From Bacteroidetes bacterium CG2_30_32_10 (GTDB lineage: Bacteria > Bacteroidota > Bacteroidia > Bacteroidales > CG2-30-32-10), in contig MNXO01000061.1 in assembly GCA_001872995.1 (NCBI GenBank), positions 1 to 7,763 of the forward strand: 7,763 nt of DNA. The letters are read 5' to 3'. Below the pieces are notes generated by a model. It was given only the letters and a program-made list of their open reading frames with translations. It was not told the origin of the DNA and did no database searches. The translations under genes and the position numbers were made by a program. Shown here piece by piece: positions 1 to 6,740 of this stretch. The stretch's first letter is position 1. Each line of letters starts with the position of its first letter.

Positions 1-609
1 AAATTTACGCACTTTTCGTCCATCGGGAAAGTAATCTAGATTCCCATTTATAAATATTGTATCATCAATGATACCGCATGTACCACCAAAAAATCCGTTA
101 CTATATCCTTGTAAAATAATATTTTCGGGATTAATACAAAGAACTTTATAGTCTAACTTTTTAAGGGCAATAAAAATCCCAATATCTGAAGTTATATATG
201 TTTCATTTCCAAGTGCCAACAAATTACATTTAGTATAACCTTGGTTTACTGATAATGTTTTCAATTGCTTTGTGTTCTCTATTATTGTTTTATCGGTAAT
301 TTGAAGGTTATGAATTAAATGACTTTCAGTAACCACGGCATTATAAATAGCACTATCAGGATATTTATTTCCAACACAACAAATACCTTTTACAAATGGA
401 ATTCCTTTTGAGGTAAGTAATTGCTGGTATTTTTCTGGTGTATTGGGCGCAATAATAAGGTTATCATTTGTTTTACAGAAAAAAACATCTGGATGACCAG
501 AAATAGCATTGTATGTTACATGAGATGAAGAGAATTCAACTACATCACCAATCTTTTTTAGTTTCTCCTTAGACTCTTTAGGCGATCTATAGTCAATTAT
601 AATTAACAT
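1..609 (-). CDS. DUF6873-like (GME-fold) protein of unknown function, 3' end beyond window
   Basis: An open frame of 203 codons runs from an ATG at 609-607 to the left edge without a stop, so the C-terminus is missing. I read it as a member of the uncharacterised family named DUF6873 (GME fold, the fold of amidinotransferases and dimethylargininase). This rests on remembered family patterns and not on a search. Visible landmarks are an N-terminal GHPD (residues 38-41) followed by FFCK, a YP...YN segment (83-90), a QGYTKC block (123-128), TSD (140-142) and a glycine-rich GFFGGTCG (172-179) followed by a short hydrophobic strand. There is no signal peptide or membrane segment, so it is probably cytosolic. 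The start overlaps the upstream radical SAM gene by 17 nt in another frame, which suggests translational coupling. An AAAAGG lies 11 nt before the ATG, but it is also radical SAM coding sequence. The existence of the gene is secure; the family call is moderate and the function is unknown. Confidence 0.72.
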   Translation of the reverse strand, partial: MLIIIDYRSPKESKEKLKKIGDVVEFSSSHVTYNAISGHPDVFFCKTNDNLIIAPNTPEKYQQLLTSKGIPFVKGICCVGNKYPDSAIYNAVVTESHLIHNLQITDKTIIENTKQLKTLSVNQGYTKCNLLALGNETYITSDIGIFIALKKLDYKVLCINPENIILQGYSNGFFGGTCGIIDDTIFINGNLDYFPDGRKVRKF

Positions 610-1618
610 AAAAATTATTTCCTTTTAAAGAATTGTCGGTTTTAAAAACTACAAATGAATAAAATTTTAACAGTTCAATTTTATTGGTTGAATTATAACC
701 AATTGCATAATTTAGTTGTTCTTTAGCAACAAATATAGTGATTTTTTTTAGTTTTTTTTCGTTCTTAATCTTCTTAAATAAATCATTCCAAATTTGTGTT
801 AATACTAATTCTTTAAATGATGGATGAAACGGACCTGCAATTAATGAATCTCCTTTCATCAATCCTTCAGAAGGGTGCAAACCTATTCTAATTACTTTGG
901 TATTTGAATTAACAAAAATATTATATATTTCTTTAGTCCATTCTACAGCGTCTTCAATTGATAATGGAAAATATTTGTTTTGCTGATAGAGCAATTCTAA
1001 AGCAGTATCTTTAATAACTAAAGTGGGATAGATTCTTGTGCAATCAGCTTGCAGGCTTATAATCTGCTTGGCTGTTTGTTTTGCTTTTTCAATAGTATCA
1101 AAAGGAAGTCCAATCATCATTTGCAAACCGAGATTAAATCCTGCATTTTTAATAAGCACAGATGCATTTACAATATCTTCAACCTTATGTCCCCTACCTG
1201 AATGAGCAAGAACTTGTTCATCCATTGATTGAGCACCTAATTCGATGGTTTGTAGTCCATATTTTTTCAATAAGTTTAATTCATTATCGTCAATAAAATC
1301 AGGTCTTGTAGAAACTCTAATTTCTTTTACCACTCCCCGATTAATATATTTTGAAGCAATTTTCAAATATTTTTCCTGTTCTTGAAACGGGATTGCCGTG
1401 AAGCTCCCACCAAAAAAACCAATTTCTATGAATGCATTTTCTTTGGGTAAGGTCAAAAGGTGATTATTAATTGTATTTTCAATATCGTTTATTGATGGGA
1501 TATTTAGCTGACCCGAAATTTTTTTTTGATTGCAAAATACACACTGATAGGGGCAAGCAGCATGAGGAATAAAAATGGGGATGTTATAATGGTTAATTTT
1601 AGGGAATATTTCAAGCAT
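593..1618 (-). CDS. radical SAM protein, Elp3/YhcC-like, without acetyltransferase domain
   Basis: This is a complete cytosolic protein of 341 aa. The radical SAM iron-sulfur cluster motif is C22-x3-C26-x2-C29, within PHAACPYQCVFCNQ. It is followed by the SAM-binding GGSFT (70-74), a VSTRPD strand (around 102-107), an ELGAQS segment typical of the Elp3/YhcC/HemN-like branch, and then MIGLPFDT and RIYPTLVIKDT. The C-terminal part, with a GPFHPSFKELV stretch, fits the radical SAM C-terminal domain seen in Elp3-like and YhcC-like proteins. True Elp3 adds a GNAT acetyltransferase domain and modifies wobble uridine in tRNA. That domain is absent here, so Elp3 activity should not be assumed. The reaction and substrate are unknown; RNA modification is only a guess from family membership. 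The ATG lies 21 nt after the mtgA stop with no Shine-Dalgarno sequence, and the 3' end (TGA) overlaps the next gene. Confidence 0.88.
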   Translation of the reverse strand: MLEIFPKINHYNIPIFIPHAACPYQCVFCNQKKISGQLNIPSINDIENTINNHLLTLPKENAFIEIGFFGGSFTAIPFQEQEKYLKIASKYINRGVVKEIRVSTRPDFIDDNELNLLKKYGLQTIELGAQSMDEQVLAHSGRGHKVEDIVNASVLIKNAGFNLGLQMMIGLPFDTIEKAKQTAKQIISLQADCTRIYPTLVIKDTALELLYQQNKYFPLSIEDAVEWTKEIYNIFVNSNTKVIRIGLHPSEGLMKGDSLIAGPFHPSFKELVLTQIWNDLFKKIKNEKKLKKITIFVAKEQLNYAIGYNSTNKIELLKFYSFVVFKTDNSLKGNNFYVNYN

Positions 1619-1639
1619 TTTAGTGAAAAATAAAGGATT

Positions 1640-2368
1640 TTAATTAAATTTAATATCACTAATTTGTGTCATTCTTTGTAGAATAATGTTTTTACGTTTA
1701 TTAATATATGGGGATTGTTTGGTAGCAGTATATTTTAATGGATTGGGTAATGTAACAATAATCGCCGCAGCTTCTTCTCTAGAAAGTTTGATGGCAGGTT
1801 TTTTAAAATAGAATTTTGAAGCAGCTTCTGCACCATAAATTCCATCACCCATCTCAATAACATTAAGATATACTTCCATAATTCTTTCTTTTGACCAAAA
1901 AAGCTCAATCAGAAAGGTAAAATATGCTTCAATTCCTTTTCTAATAAAGCTTCTATGAGTCCATAAAAATACGTTTTTTGCAGTTTGTTGGCTAATAGTG
2001 CTTCCGCCTTTAATTTTTTTTGGATGTTTTTGATTGTTTTCATAGGCTTTGCGAATTGCCTCAATATCAAATCCAGAATGTTCTAAAAAAAGATTATCTT
2101 CAGATGTAACAGCTGCAGTTATTAAATTATTTGATATTTTATTTAAAGGGACCCATTTATAATCAATTTTCATAGGCTTTCCTTCAATATTTTTTTCCAG
2201 AGCTCTAATTATCATTAATGGTGTAATAGGTGGAGTAAAATATTTATAAATAATAACGGGTGTAATTGTAATAATAAAAAACCCAATTAAGCTTTTATAA
2301 AGTATTTTTGTTGATAAACGTAAAATATTCTTAATATAACCAGACTTTTTGGTAATCTTTTTTTTCAT
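1640..2368 (-). CDS. mtgA: monofunctional biosynthetic peptidoglycan transglycosylase
   Basis: This is a GT51 family glycosyltransferase that polymerises lipid II into glycan strands on the outer face of the inner membrane. It has no transpeptidase domain and its length (242 aa) is usual for MtgA. Counting from a TTG at 2371, which adds one residue, a basic N-terminus is followed by one membrane anchor (about 25-43). Then come the first catalytic motif EDNLFLEHSGFD with Glu91 as the expected acid/base, GGSTISQQTAKN (122-133), RKGIEAYFTFLIE (143-155) with the second conserved Glu155, and KERIMEVYLNVIEMGDGIYG, the usual fourth and fifth blocks. All key residues appear intact. I chose the ATG at 2368-2366 over the TTG directly in front of it. 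It lies 25 nt after the rpe stop, so it is very likely cotranscribed with rpe. No Shine-Dalgarno sequence is present. Confidence 0.95.
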   Translation of the reverse strand: MKKKITKKSGYIKNILRLSTKILYKSLIGFFIITITPVIIYKYFTPPITPLMIIRALEKNIEGKPMKIDYKWVPLNKISNNLITAAVTSEDNLFLEHSGFDIEAIRKAYENNQKHPKKIKGGSTISQQTAKNVFLWTHRSFIRKGIEAYFTFLIELFWSKERIMEVYLNVIEMGDGIYGAEAASKFYFKKPAIKLSREEAAAIIVTLPNPLKYTATKQSPYINKRKNIILQRMTQISDIKFN

Positions 2369-2393
2369 CAATCAGGGTATGTGAAATAAAGAC

Positions 2394-3053
2394 TTAATAA
2401 ATATTCAGATTTTTAAGTTTTTCTATAGTTAACTGTGGGTTAGTAGAGGAGAAAACACTATTTCCAGCAACTAATACGTTGGCTCCAGATTCAATCAGTT
2501 TGGTAGCATTATTTAAATCAACACCTCCATCTATTTCAATCAAAGCATTTGAATGAGATGATATAATTAATTGCTTGAGTTTTTGTATTTTATTATAAGT
2601 ATTTTCAATAAATGTTTGTCCGCCAAAACCTGGATTAACTGACATTAGCAAAACCAAATCTACATTCATAATAATATCTTCCAATACATTAACATTAGTA
2701 TGAGGGTTTAAAACCACTCCAGCTTTCATTCCCAAATCTTTAATTGATGAAATTGTCCGATTCAAATGGGTACAAGTTTCATAGTGAACGCTCAATATGT
2801 TAGCACCAGTATTTTTAAATCTTTCGATATATCTATCTGGGTCAATTATCATAAGATGAACGTCTAAAGGTTTTTTAGAAGCTTTACTAATATGATTAAT
2901 TACAGGGAATCCGAATGAAATATTAGGAACAAATAAACCATCCATCACATCAAGGTGAAACCAATCAGCTTGACTATTGTTAATCATAGAAATATCTTTT
3001 TCTAAATTAAGGAAATTAGCAGATAATAAAGAGGGTGCTATTAAATGATTCAT
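2394..3053 (-). CDS. rpe: ribulose-phosphate 3-epimerase
   Basis: This cytosolic TIM-barrel enzyme interconverts D-ribulose 5-phosphate and D-xylulose 5-phosphate in the pentose phosphate pathway. The length of 219 aa is standard. Visible motifs are IAPSLLSANF (5-14, with Ser8), HLDVMDG (33-39, with metal ligands His33 and Asp35), DVHLMI (64-69, with His66), MSVNPGFGGQ (137-146, phosphate-binding loop), IDGGV (174-178, with Asp175 as catalytic and metal residue) and AGNSVF (196-201). No expected active-site residue is missing. A TTG at 3062 would add MII, but the ATG at 3053 fits the family N-terminus and is preferred. It lies 73 nt after rpoD, with a weak AT-rich hairpin in between, and 25 nt before mtgA. 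Confidence 0.96.
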   Translation of the reverse strand: MNHLIAPSLLSANFLNLEKDISMINNSQADWFHLDVMDGLFVPNISFGFPVINHISKASKKPLDVHLMIIDPDRYIERFKNTGANILSVHYETCTHLNRTISSIKDLGMKAGVVLNPHTNVNVLEDIIMNVDLVLLMSVNPGFGGQTFIENTYNKIQKLKQLIISSHSNALIEIDGGVDLNNATKLIESGANVLVAGNSVFSSTNPQLTIEKLKNLNIY

Positions 3054-3076
3054 AATTATCAATACAAAAAATGATG

Positions 3077-3106
3077 AGATTAACTATATTTTAATTATAC
3101 TAATCT
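3077..3106 (-). terminator. possible weak hairpin with T-run between rpoD and rpe
   Basis: An imperfect inverted repeat has arms AGATTA (3077-3082) and TAATCT (3101-3106), continued by TATA/TATA after a small internal loop. On the minus strand it is followed five bases later by six T residues (3071-3066). All but one of the base pairs in each arm are A-T, so the stem would be weak. It could be a leaky terminator or attenuator, or simply chance in AT-rich DNA. It sits just upstream of the rpe start. Confidence 0.22.
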
Positions 3107-3126
3107 TTTATAACTTTTATATTCAA

Positions 3127-3990
3127 TTATCCTAAGTATGTTAATAGCAATTTACTTCTAGAAGTGTGTTTCAAACGTCTAATAGCTTTTTCTTTTATTT
3201 GTCTTACTCTTTCTCTTGTTAAATCGAACTGTTCGCCAATTTCTTCAAGTGTAAGGGCAGGATGACCATTAAGACCAAAATATAGTCGAATGACATCGGC
3301 TTCTCGGCTAGTAAGAGTAGAAATTGCTCTATCAATTTCTTTGCATAATGAATCGTATATTAATCCTGTTTCGGGAGTAGCATTGTCTTCGCCTTTAAGA
3401 ACGTCATACATAGTAACATCTTCTCCTTGAACCAAAGGTGCATCCATTGAAACGTGTCTTCCTGCATGTCTTAATGAGTCTTTAACTTCAGTTTCAGATA
3501 TTTCAAGGATATCGGCTATTTCATCTGCATTAGGTTCTCTTTCATAGGTTTGTTCTAATTTAGAGTATGCTTTGTTGATTTTGTTGATAGCGCCAATCTT
3601 ATTTAAAGGTAACCTTACAATTCTTGATTGTTCAGCTAAAGCTTGTAATATCGATTGTCTAATCCACCAAACTGCATAGGAAATAAACTTAAACCCTCTT
3701 GTTTCGTCGAATCGTTGAGCAGCTTTAATTAGACCTAAGTTTCCTTCATTAATAAGGTCGGGAAGACTTAAGCCTTGATTTTGATATTGCTTTGAAACAG
3801 AAACAACAAATCTTAGGTTCGATTTAGTAAGTTTTTCAAGTGCAGCAGTATCGCCTTGTCTTATTTTCTGGGCTAAAGCAACCTCTTCCTCAGCAGTAAT
3901 TAACTCAACCTTACCAATTTCTTGTAAATACTTATCTAAAGAAGCAGTTTCTCTGTTTGTTACTTGTTTGGTAATTTTAAGTTGCCTCAT
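3127..3990 (-). CDS. rpoD: primary (housekeeping) RNA polymerase sigma factor, Bacteroidota type
   Basis: This is a sigma-70 family factor that directs RNA polymerase to housekeeping promoters. At 287 aa it has the compact Bacteroidota form, beginning MRQLKITK and lacking the long region 1.1 and spacer of proteobacterial RpoD. Region 1.2 covers roughly 16-46. Region 2 (about 50-128) holds NLRFVVSVSKQYQNQGLSL, DLINEGNLGLIKAAQRFD, and the core -10 recognition and melting segment FISYAVWWIRQSILQAL. Region 3 spans about 130-215. Region 4 (226-287) ends with the helix-turn-helix LEEIGEQFDLTRERVRQIKE that reads the -33 element. In this phylum the factor recognises TTTG and TAnnTTTG boxes, and both occur in this window at 6607-6638 and 6687-6714. 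It lies 59 nt downstream of pnp. I found no promoter-like box in that gap, so it is probably read from upstream. Confidence 0.97.
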   Translation of the reverse strand: MRQLKITKQVTNRETASLDKYLQEIGKVELITAEEEVALAQKIRQGDTAALEKLTKSNLRFVVSVSKQYQNQGLSLPDLINEGNLGLIKAAQRFDETRGFKFISYAVWWIRQSILQALAEQSRIVRLPLNKIGAINKINKAYSKLEQTYEREPNADEIADILEISETEVKDSLRHAGRHVSMDAPLVQGEDVTMYDVLKGEDNATPETGLIYDSLCKEIDRAISTLTSREADVIRLYFGLNGHPALTLEEIGEQFDLTRERVRQIKEKAIRRLKHTSRSKLLLTYLG

Positions 3991-4049
3991 TGTCTAGATA
4001 AAAAAATTAAACTACGCTGAAAATATAACGAAATCTATTAAAATAAGTT

Positions 4050-6197
4050 TCAATTTGTTTCTTCTTTTTTTGTAGGTCTTGGCAAAAGTACTTTTCTGGA
4101 AAGTTTCATTTTACCAGTTTTTTTGTCAATATCTATTAATTTAACGGATATTTCTTGACCAACTTTTAAAACATCTTCTACTTTTTCGAGATGATTCCAA
4201 TCAATTTCGGAAATATGAAGCAGACCGTCTTTTCCAGGAAGCACTTCTACAAAAGCACCAAAAGGCATAATACTTTTGACAATACCTTTGTAAACCTCTC
4301 CTATTTCAGGCACAGTAACAATTCTTTTAATTCTCAAAATTGCTTTTTCAAATGATTCATTATCATTTGCAATAATATCAATTACACCAAAATCACCAAC
4401 TTCCTCAATAAGAATCGTTGTATTGGTTTCTCTTTGCATTTCTTGAATTATTTTACCACCAGGACCAATTATTGCACCAATAAATTCTTTAGGAATAGTC
4501 ATTTTAATAATACGAGGAACGTGAGGTTTATAATCTGCACGTGGTTCAGTAATTGTTTTAGACATTTCGTTTAATATATGAAGTCTTCCTTTTTTTGCTT
4601 GTTGCAATGCTTCTTCTAATATTTGAAACGAAAGACCATCTACCTTAATATCCATTTGACAAGCTGTAATACCGTCTTTAGTTCCAGTAACTTTAAAATC
4701 CATATCGCCAAGATGGTCTTCATCTCCTAGGATGTCTGAAAGTACTGCATATTTATTGTTAGTATTATCTGTAATTAATCCCATTGCAATACCAGAAACA
4801 GGTTTTGTAATTTTAACACCAGCATCCATAAGAGCAAGAGTACCTGCACAAACTGTTGCCATAGAGGAGGAACCGTTTGATTCTAAAATATCAGAAACAA
4901 TACGAATAGTATAAGGATTTTCTTCTCCTGAAGGGATAACACCTCTCAAAGCACGTAAAGCAAGGTTACCATGACCGATTTCTCTACGACTTGTGCTTCT
5001 ATTAGCCTTCACTTCACCAGTTGAAAAGGAAGGAAAATTATAATGCAAAATTAAGTTAGACTTGCCTTCAAGAACAGCACCATCTATAATCTGTTCATCT
5101 TGTTTTGTACCTAAAGTAACAGTGGTCAATGATTGTGTTTCGCCTCTGGTAAATATTGCAGAACCATGTGCAGCAGGTAAGTAATCAATTTCGGACCATA
5201 TAGGACGAATTTCGTCGAGTTTACGACCATCTAAGCGAATACGGTCATCCAAAATCATTTTACGAACGGCTTCTTTTTGTATATCATGGAAATAGCGATC
5301 TACAAATATTTTCTTTTGTTTTTGTTCTTCTTCGGTATATTTAGCAAGGTAATTTTGTTTTATTGCCTCAAATCCATCAGTTCTTTGATGTTTATTTGCA
5401 TTACAAGTTTTTGCAAAAGCATACACTTTCTGATAAGTTTCGGCATACAAATCTTCTTTTATTTGTTCATCATCTACTTCGTGGCAATATTCTATTTTAG
5501 TTTTAGATTTTTCAACCATTTCGGCAAGTTCGAGCTGAGCTTTACATTGTATTTTAATAGCTTGATGAGCAAATTTAATAGCTTCAATCATTTCAGTTTC
5601 AGATATTTCTTTCATGCCACCTTCAACCATTACAATATTTTCTGTAGTAGCAGCAACCATTATATCAATATCTGCATTGTGCAAGTCATTAATATTAGGG
5701 TTAGCAATAAATTTACCATCAATTCTTGCAACTCTGACTTCAGAGATAGGTCCATTAAATGGAATATCAGATACCATAATTGCAGCAGAAGCAGCAAGAC
5801 AAGCTAAAGCATCTGGCATTATATTTTTGTCAGCAGAAATTAATGATATTTGCACTTGTATTTCTGCATGATAATTACTTGGAAATAATGGGCGTAAGGC
5901 TCTGTCCACTAATCGTGATATTAATATTTCGTATTCTGATGGTCTAGCTTCTCTTTTAAAAAATCCACCAGGAAATTTGCCTGCAGATGCGTATTTTTCT
6001 TGATATTCTACTGAAAGAGGTAAGAAATCAACGTTTTCTGCAGCTTCTTTTTTGGTTACAATTGTAGCTAATAACATGGTATCCCCCATTTTAACAACTA
6101 CAGCACCATTAGCTTGTTTGGCTAGTTTTCCAGTTTCAATACTTATTAATCTTCCATCTCCTAAATCGAATGATTTATTAATGCCAATTTTACTCAT
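4050..6197 (-). CDS. pnp: polyribonucleotide nucleotidyltransferase (PNPase)
   Basis: This 3'-to-5' phosphorolytic exoribonuclease releases nucleoside diphosphates and takes part in mRNA decay as a ring-shaped trimer. At 715 aa it has the full domain set. The first RNase PH domain (about 10-145) carries FFKREARPSEYE (79-90). A helical linker follows. The second RNase PH domain (about 328-545) carries HGSAIFTRGETQSL (344-357), TSRREIGHG (402-410), the phosphate-site serines 443-445 in SNGSSSM, and DILGDEDHLGDMDFK (488-502), with Asp494, Asp500 and Lys502 in the metal and catalytic positions. A KH domain (559-625) has its GPGG loop at 578-581, and an S1 domain spans about 633-702. The start is the ATG at 6197-6195, giving MSKIGINKSF. 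The frame stays open 42 bases further upstream to a TTG, but that part runs into the hairpin and is low-complexity. It follows rpsO, the order known from many bacteria. Confidence 0.98.
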   Translation of the reverse strand: MSKIGINKSFDLGDGRLISIETGKLAKQANGAVVVKMGDTMLLATIVTKKEAAENVDFLPLSVEYQEKYASAGKFPGGFFKREARPSEYEILISRLVDRALRPLFPSNYHAEIQVQISLISADKNIMPDALACLAASAAIMVSDIPFNGPISEVRVARIDGKFIANPNINDLHNADIDIMVAATTENIVMVEGGMKEISETEMIEAIKFAHQAIKIQCKAQLELAEMVEKSKTKIEYCHEVDDEQIKEDLYAETYQKVYAFAKTCNANKHQRTDGFEAIKQNYLAKYTEEEQKQKKIFVDRYFHDIQKEAVRKMILDDRIRLDGRKLDEIRPIWSEIDYLPAAHGSAIFTRGETQSLTTVTLGTKQDEQIIDGAVLEGKSNLILHYNFPSFSTGEVKANRSTSRREIGHGNLALRALRGVIPSGEENPYTIRIVSDILESNGSSSMATVCAGTLALMDAGVKITKPVSGIAMGLITDNTNNKYAVLSDILGDEDHLGDMDFKVTGTKDGITACQMDIKVDGLSFQILEEALQQAKKGRLHILNEMSKTITEPRADYKPHVPRIIKMTIPKEFIGAIIGPGGKIIQEMQRETNTTILIEEVGDFGVIDIIANDNESFEKAILRIKRIVTVPEIGEVYKGIVKSIMPFGAFVEVLPGKDGLLHISEIDWNHLEKVEDVLKVGQEISVKLIDIDKKTGKMKLSRKVLLPRPTKKEETN

Positions 6198-6226
6198 AAA
6201 ATAATTAATTATTAATTTAATAATAT

Positions 6227-6256
6227 AAAAAAAAGGCAATTGTAATAATTGCCTTT
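6227..6256 (-). terminator. Rho-independent terminator-like hairpin between rpsO and pnp
   Basis: A perfect 10-bp inverted repeat has arms at 6232-6241 and 6247-6256 (AAAGGCAATT and its complement) around a 5-base loop. Read on the minus strand, the stem ends directly in a run of eight T residues (6234-6227, three of them in the stem). It begins 18 nt past the rpsO stop codon and ends 29 nt before the pnp start. This is the best intrinsic terminator in the window. Because it sits inside an otherwise continuous gene set, and I see no promoter after it, it is more likely a partial terminator or attenuator, or an RNA-processing and 3'-end protection structure, than a full stop. Confidence 0.8.
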
Positions 6257-6274
6257 CATAATCCTTTATTTGGG

Positions 6275-6544
6275 CTACTTTCTAATATTTAATTTTTTGA
6301 TAATTGCCCTGTAGCGTTCAATTTCCGAATCTTTTAAATAATCAAGTAACCTTCTTCTTTTACCAACAAGGTTTACCAATGCTCTTTCTGTAACACGGTC
6401 TTTTTTATTAATTTTTAAATGTTCGGTTAAATGACTAATACGGTGGGTAAATAATGCAACTTGACCTTCGCTTGAACCTGAATCAAATTCAGACTTTCCG
6501 TACTCTTTAAAAATGTTTTTCTTTACTTCTGAAGTTAAATACAT
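6275..6544 (-). CDS. rpsO: 30S ribosomal protein S15
   Basis: This small-subunit primary binding protein attaches to the central domain of 16S rRNA and helps form the platform and an intersubunit bridge. It has 89 aa, the normal length. Family blocks are visible in order: DSGSSEGQVALFTHRI (21-36), the HLKINKKD segment (42-49) and LVGKRRRLLDYL (59-70), which carry the rRNA-contacting basic and polar residues. The ATG at 6544-6542 is the natural family start (MYLTSE). No Shine-Dalgarno sequence precedes it; the leader is A-rich, as is usual in Bacteroidota. It is the first gene of the minus-strand cluster, served by the promoter at 6607-6638 with an estimated leader of about 55 nt. In other bacteria S15 can repress its own mRNA, but I could not identify a binding structure in this leader. 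Confidence 0.97.
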   Translation of the reverse strand: MYLTSEVKKNIFKEYGKSEFDSGSSEGQVALFTHRISHLTEHLKINKKDRVTERALVNLVGKRRRLLDYLKDSEIERYRAIIKKLNIRK

Positions 6545-6606
6545 AAGATTATTATTTATTCAATTAATTCTGTAAATTATTATGTCTGTATTTTTTATAT
6601 GGGGTG

Positions 6607-6638
6607 CAAAATTAACATAATGTTTTAATTAAACCAAA
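6607..6638 (-). promoter_or_regulatory. Bacteroidota sigma-A promoter for rpsO operon
   Basis: On the minus strand, TTTG (6638-6635) is followed after 20 bases by TAATTTTG (6614-6607), a perfect match to the Bacteroidota -7 consensus TAnnTTTG. The spacing is within the accepted range. Transcription would begin near 6600, leaving a leader of about 55 nt before rpsO. This is the only convincing promoter found for the minus-strand cluster rpsO-pnp-rpoD-rpe-mtgA and the two genes beyond. Confidence 0.8.
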
Positions 6639-6686
6639 CTTTTAAGGATATTCTTTTTTGTTTTTTTTATTTTGGGTAATTTTCCT

Positions 6687-6714
6687 TTTGATTATCAATA
6701 TTTATTTACTTTTG
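6687..6714 (+). promoter_or_regulatory. Bacteroidota sigma-A promoter for the LysM gene
   Basis: TTTG (6687-6690) and TACTTTTG (6707-6714) are separated by 16 bases. The -7 box is a perfect TAnnTTTG; the spacer is a little short. A T-rich tract (6651-6689) lies just upstream and could act like an UP element or bend the DNA. Transcription would begin close to 6721, giving a leader of only about 20 nt before the ATG at 6741. The rpsO promoter lies on the other strand about 50 bases away, so the two are back to back. Confidence 0.65.
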
Positions 6715-6740
6715 TAATATAATTTAATCTTTTGTTAATA

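Noticed and set aside
593..1618. Calling the radical SAM protein Elp3 and assigning tRNA wobble-uridine modification
   Set aside because: The GNAT acetyltransferase domain needed for Elp3 chemistry is absent, so only the radical SAM superfamily branch can be supported.
3054..3062. TTG start for rpe three codons before the ATG
   Set aside because: The ATG at 3053 gives the usual epimerase N-terminus and length. A similar extra TTG occurs in front of mtgA (2371) and the LysM gene (6732) and is rejected for the same reason.
4732..4914. A 60-codon plus-strand open frame opposite pnp
   Set aside because: It is antisense to the catalytic second RNase PH domain, whose protein conservation explains the open frame. 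It has no motif of its own.
5277..5871. Two plus-strand open frames opposite pnp
   Set aside because: They lie wholly antisense to well-conserved PNPase codons, have compositions typical of antisense translation of AT-rich DNA (Phe/Ile/Ser-rich), and lack promoter boxes or recognisable motifs.
6198..6239. N-terminal extension of PNPase starting from a TTG
   Set aside because: The extra 14 residues are low-complexity, their codons run into the terminator hairpin, and the ATG at 6197 gives the normal family N-terminus.
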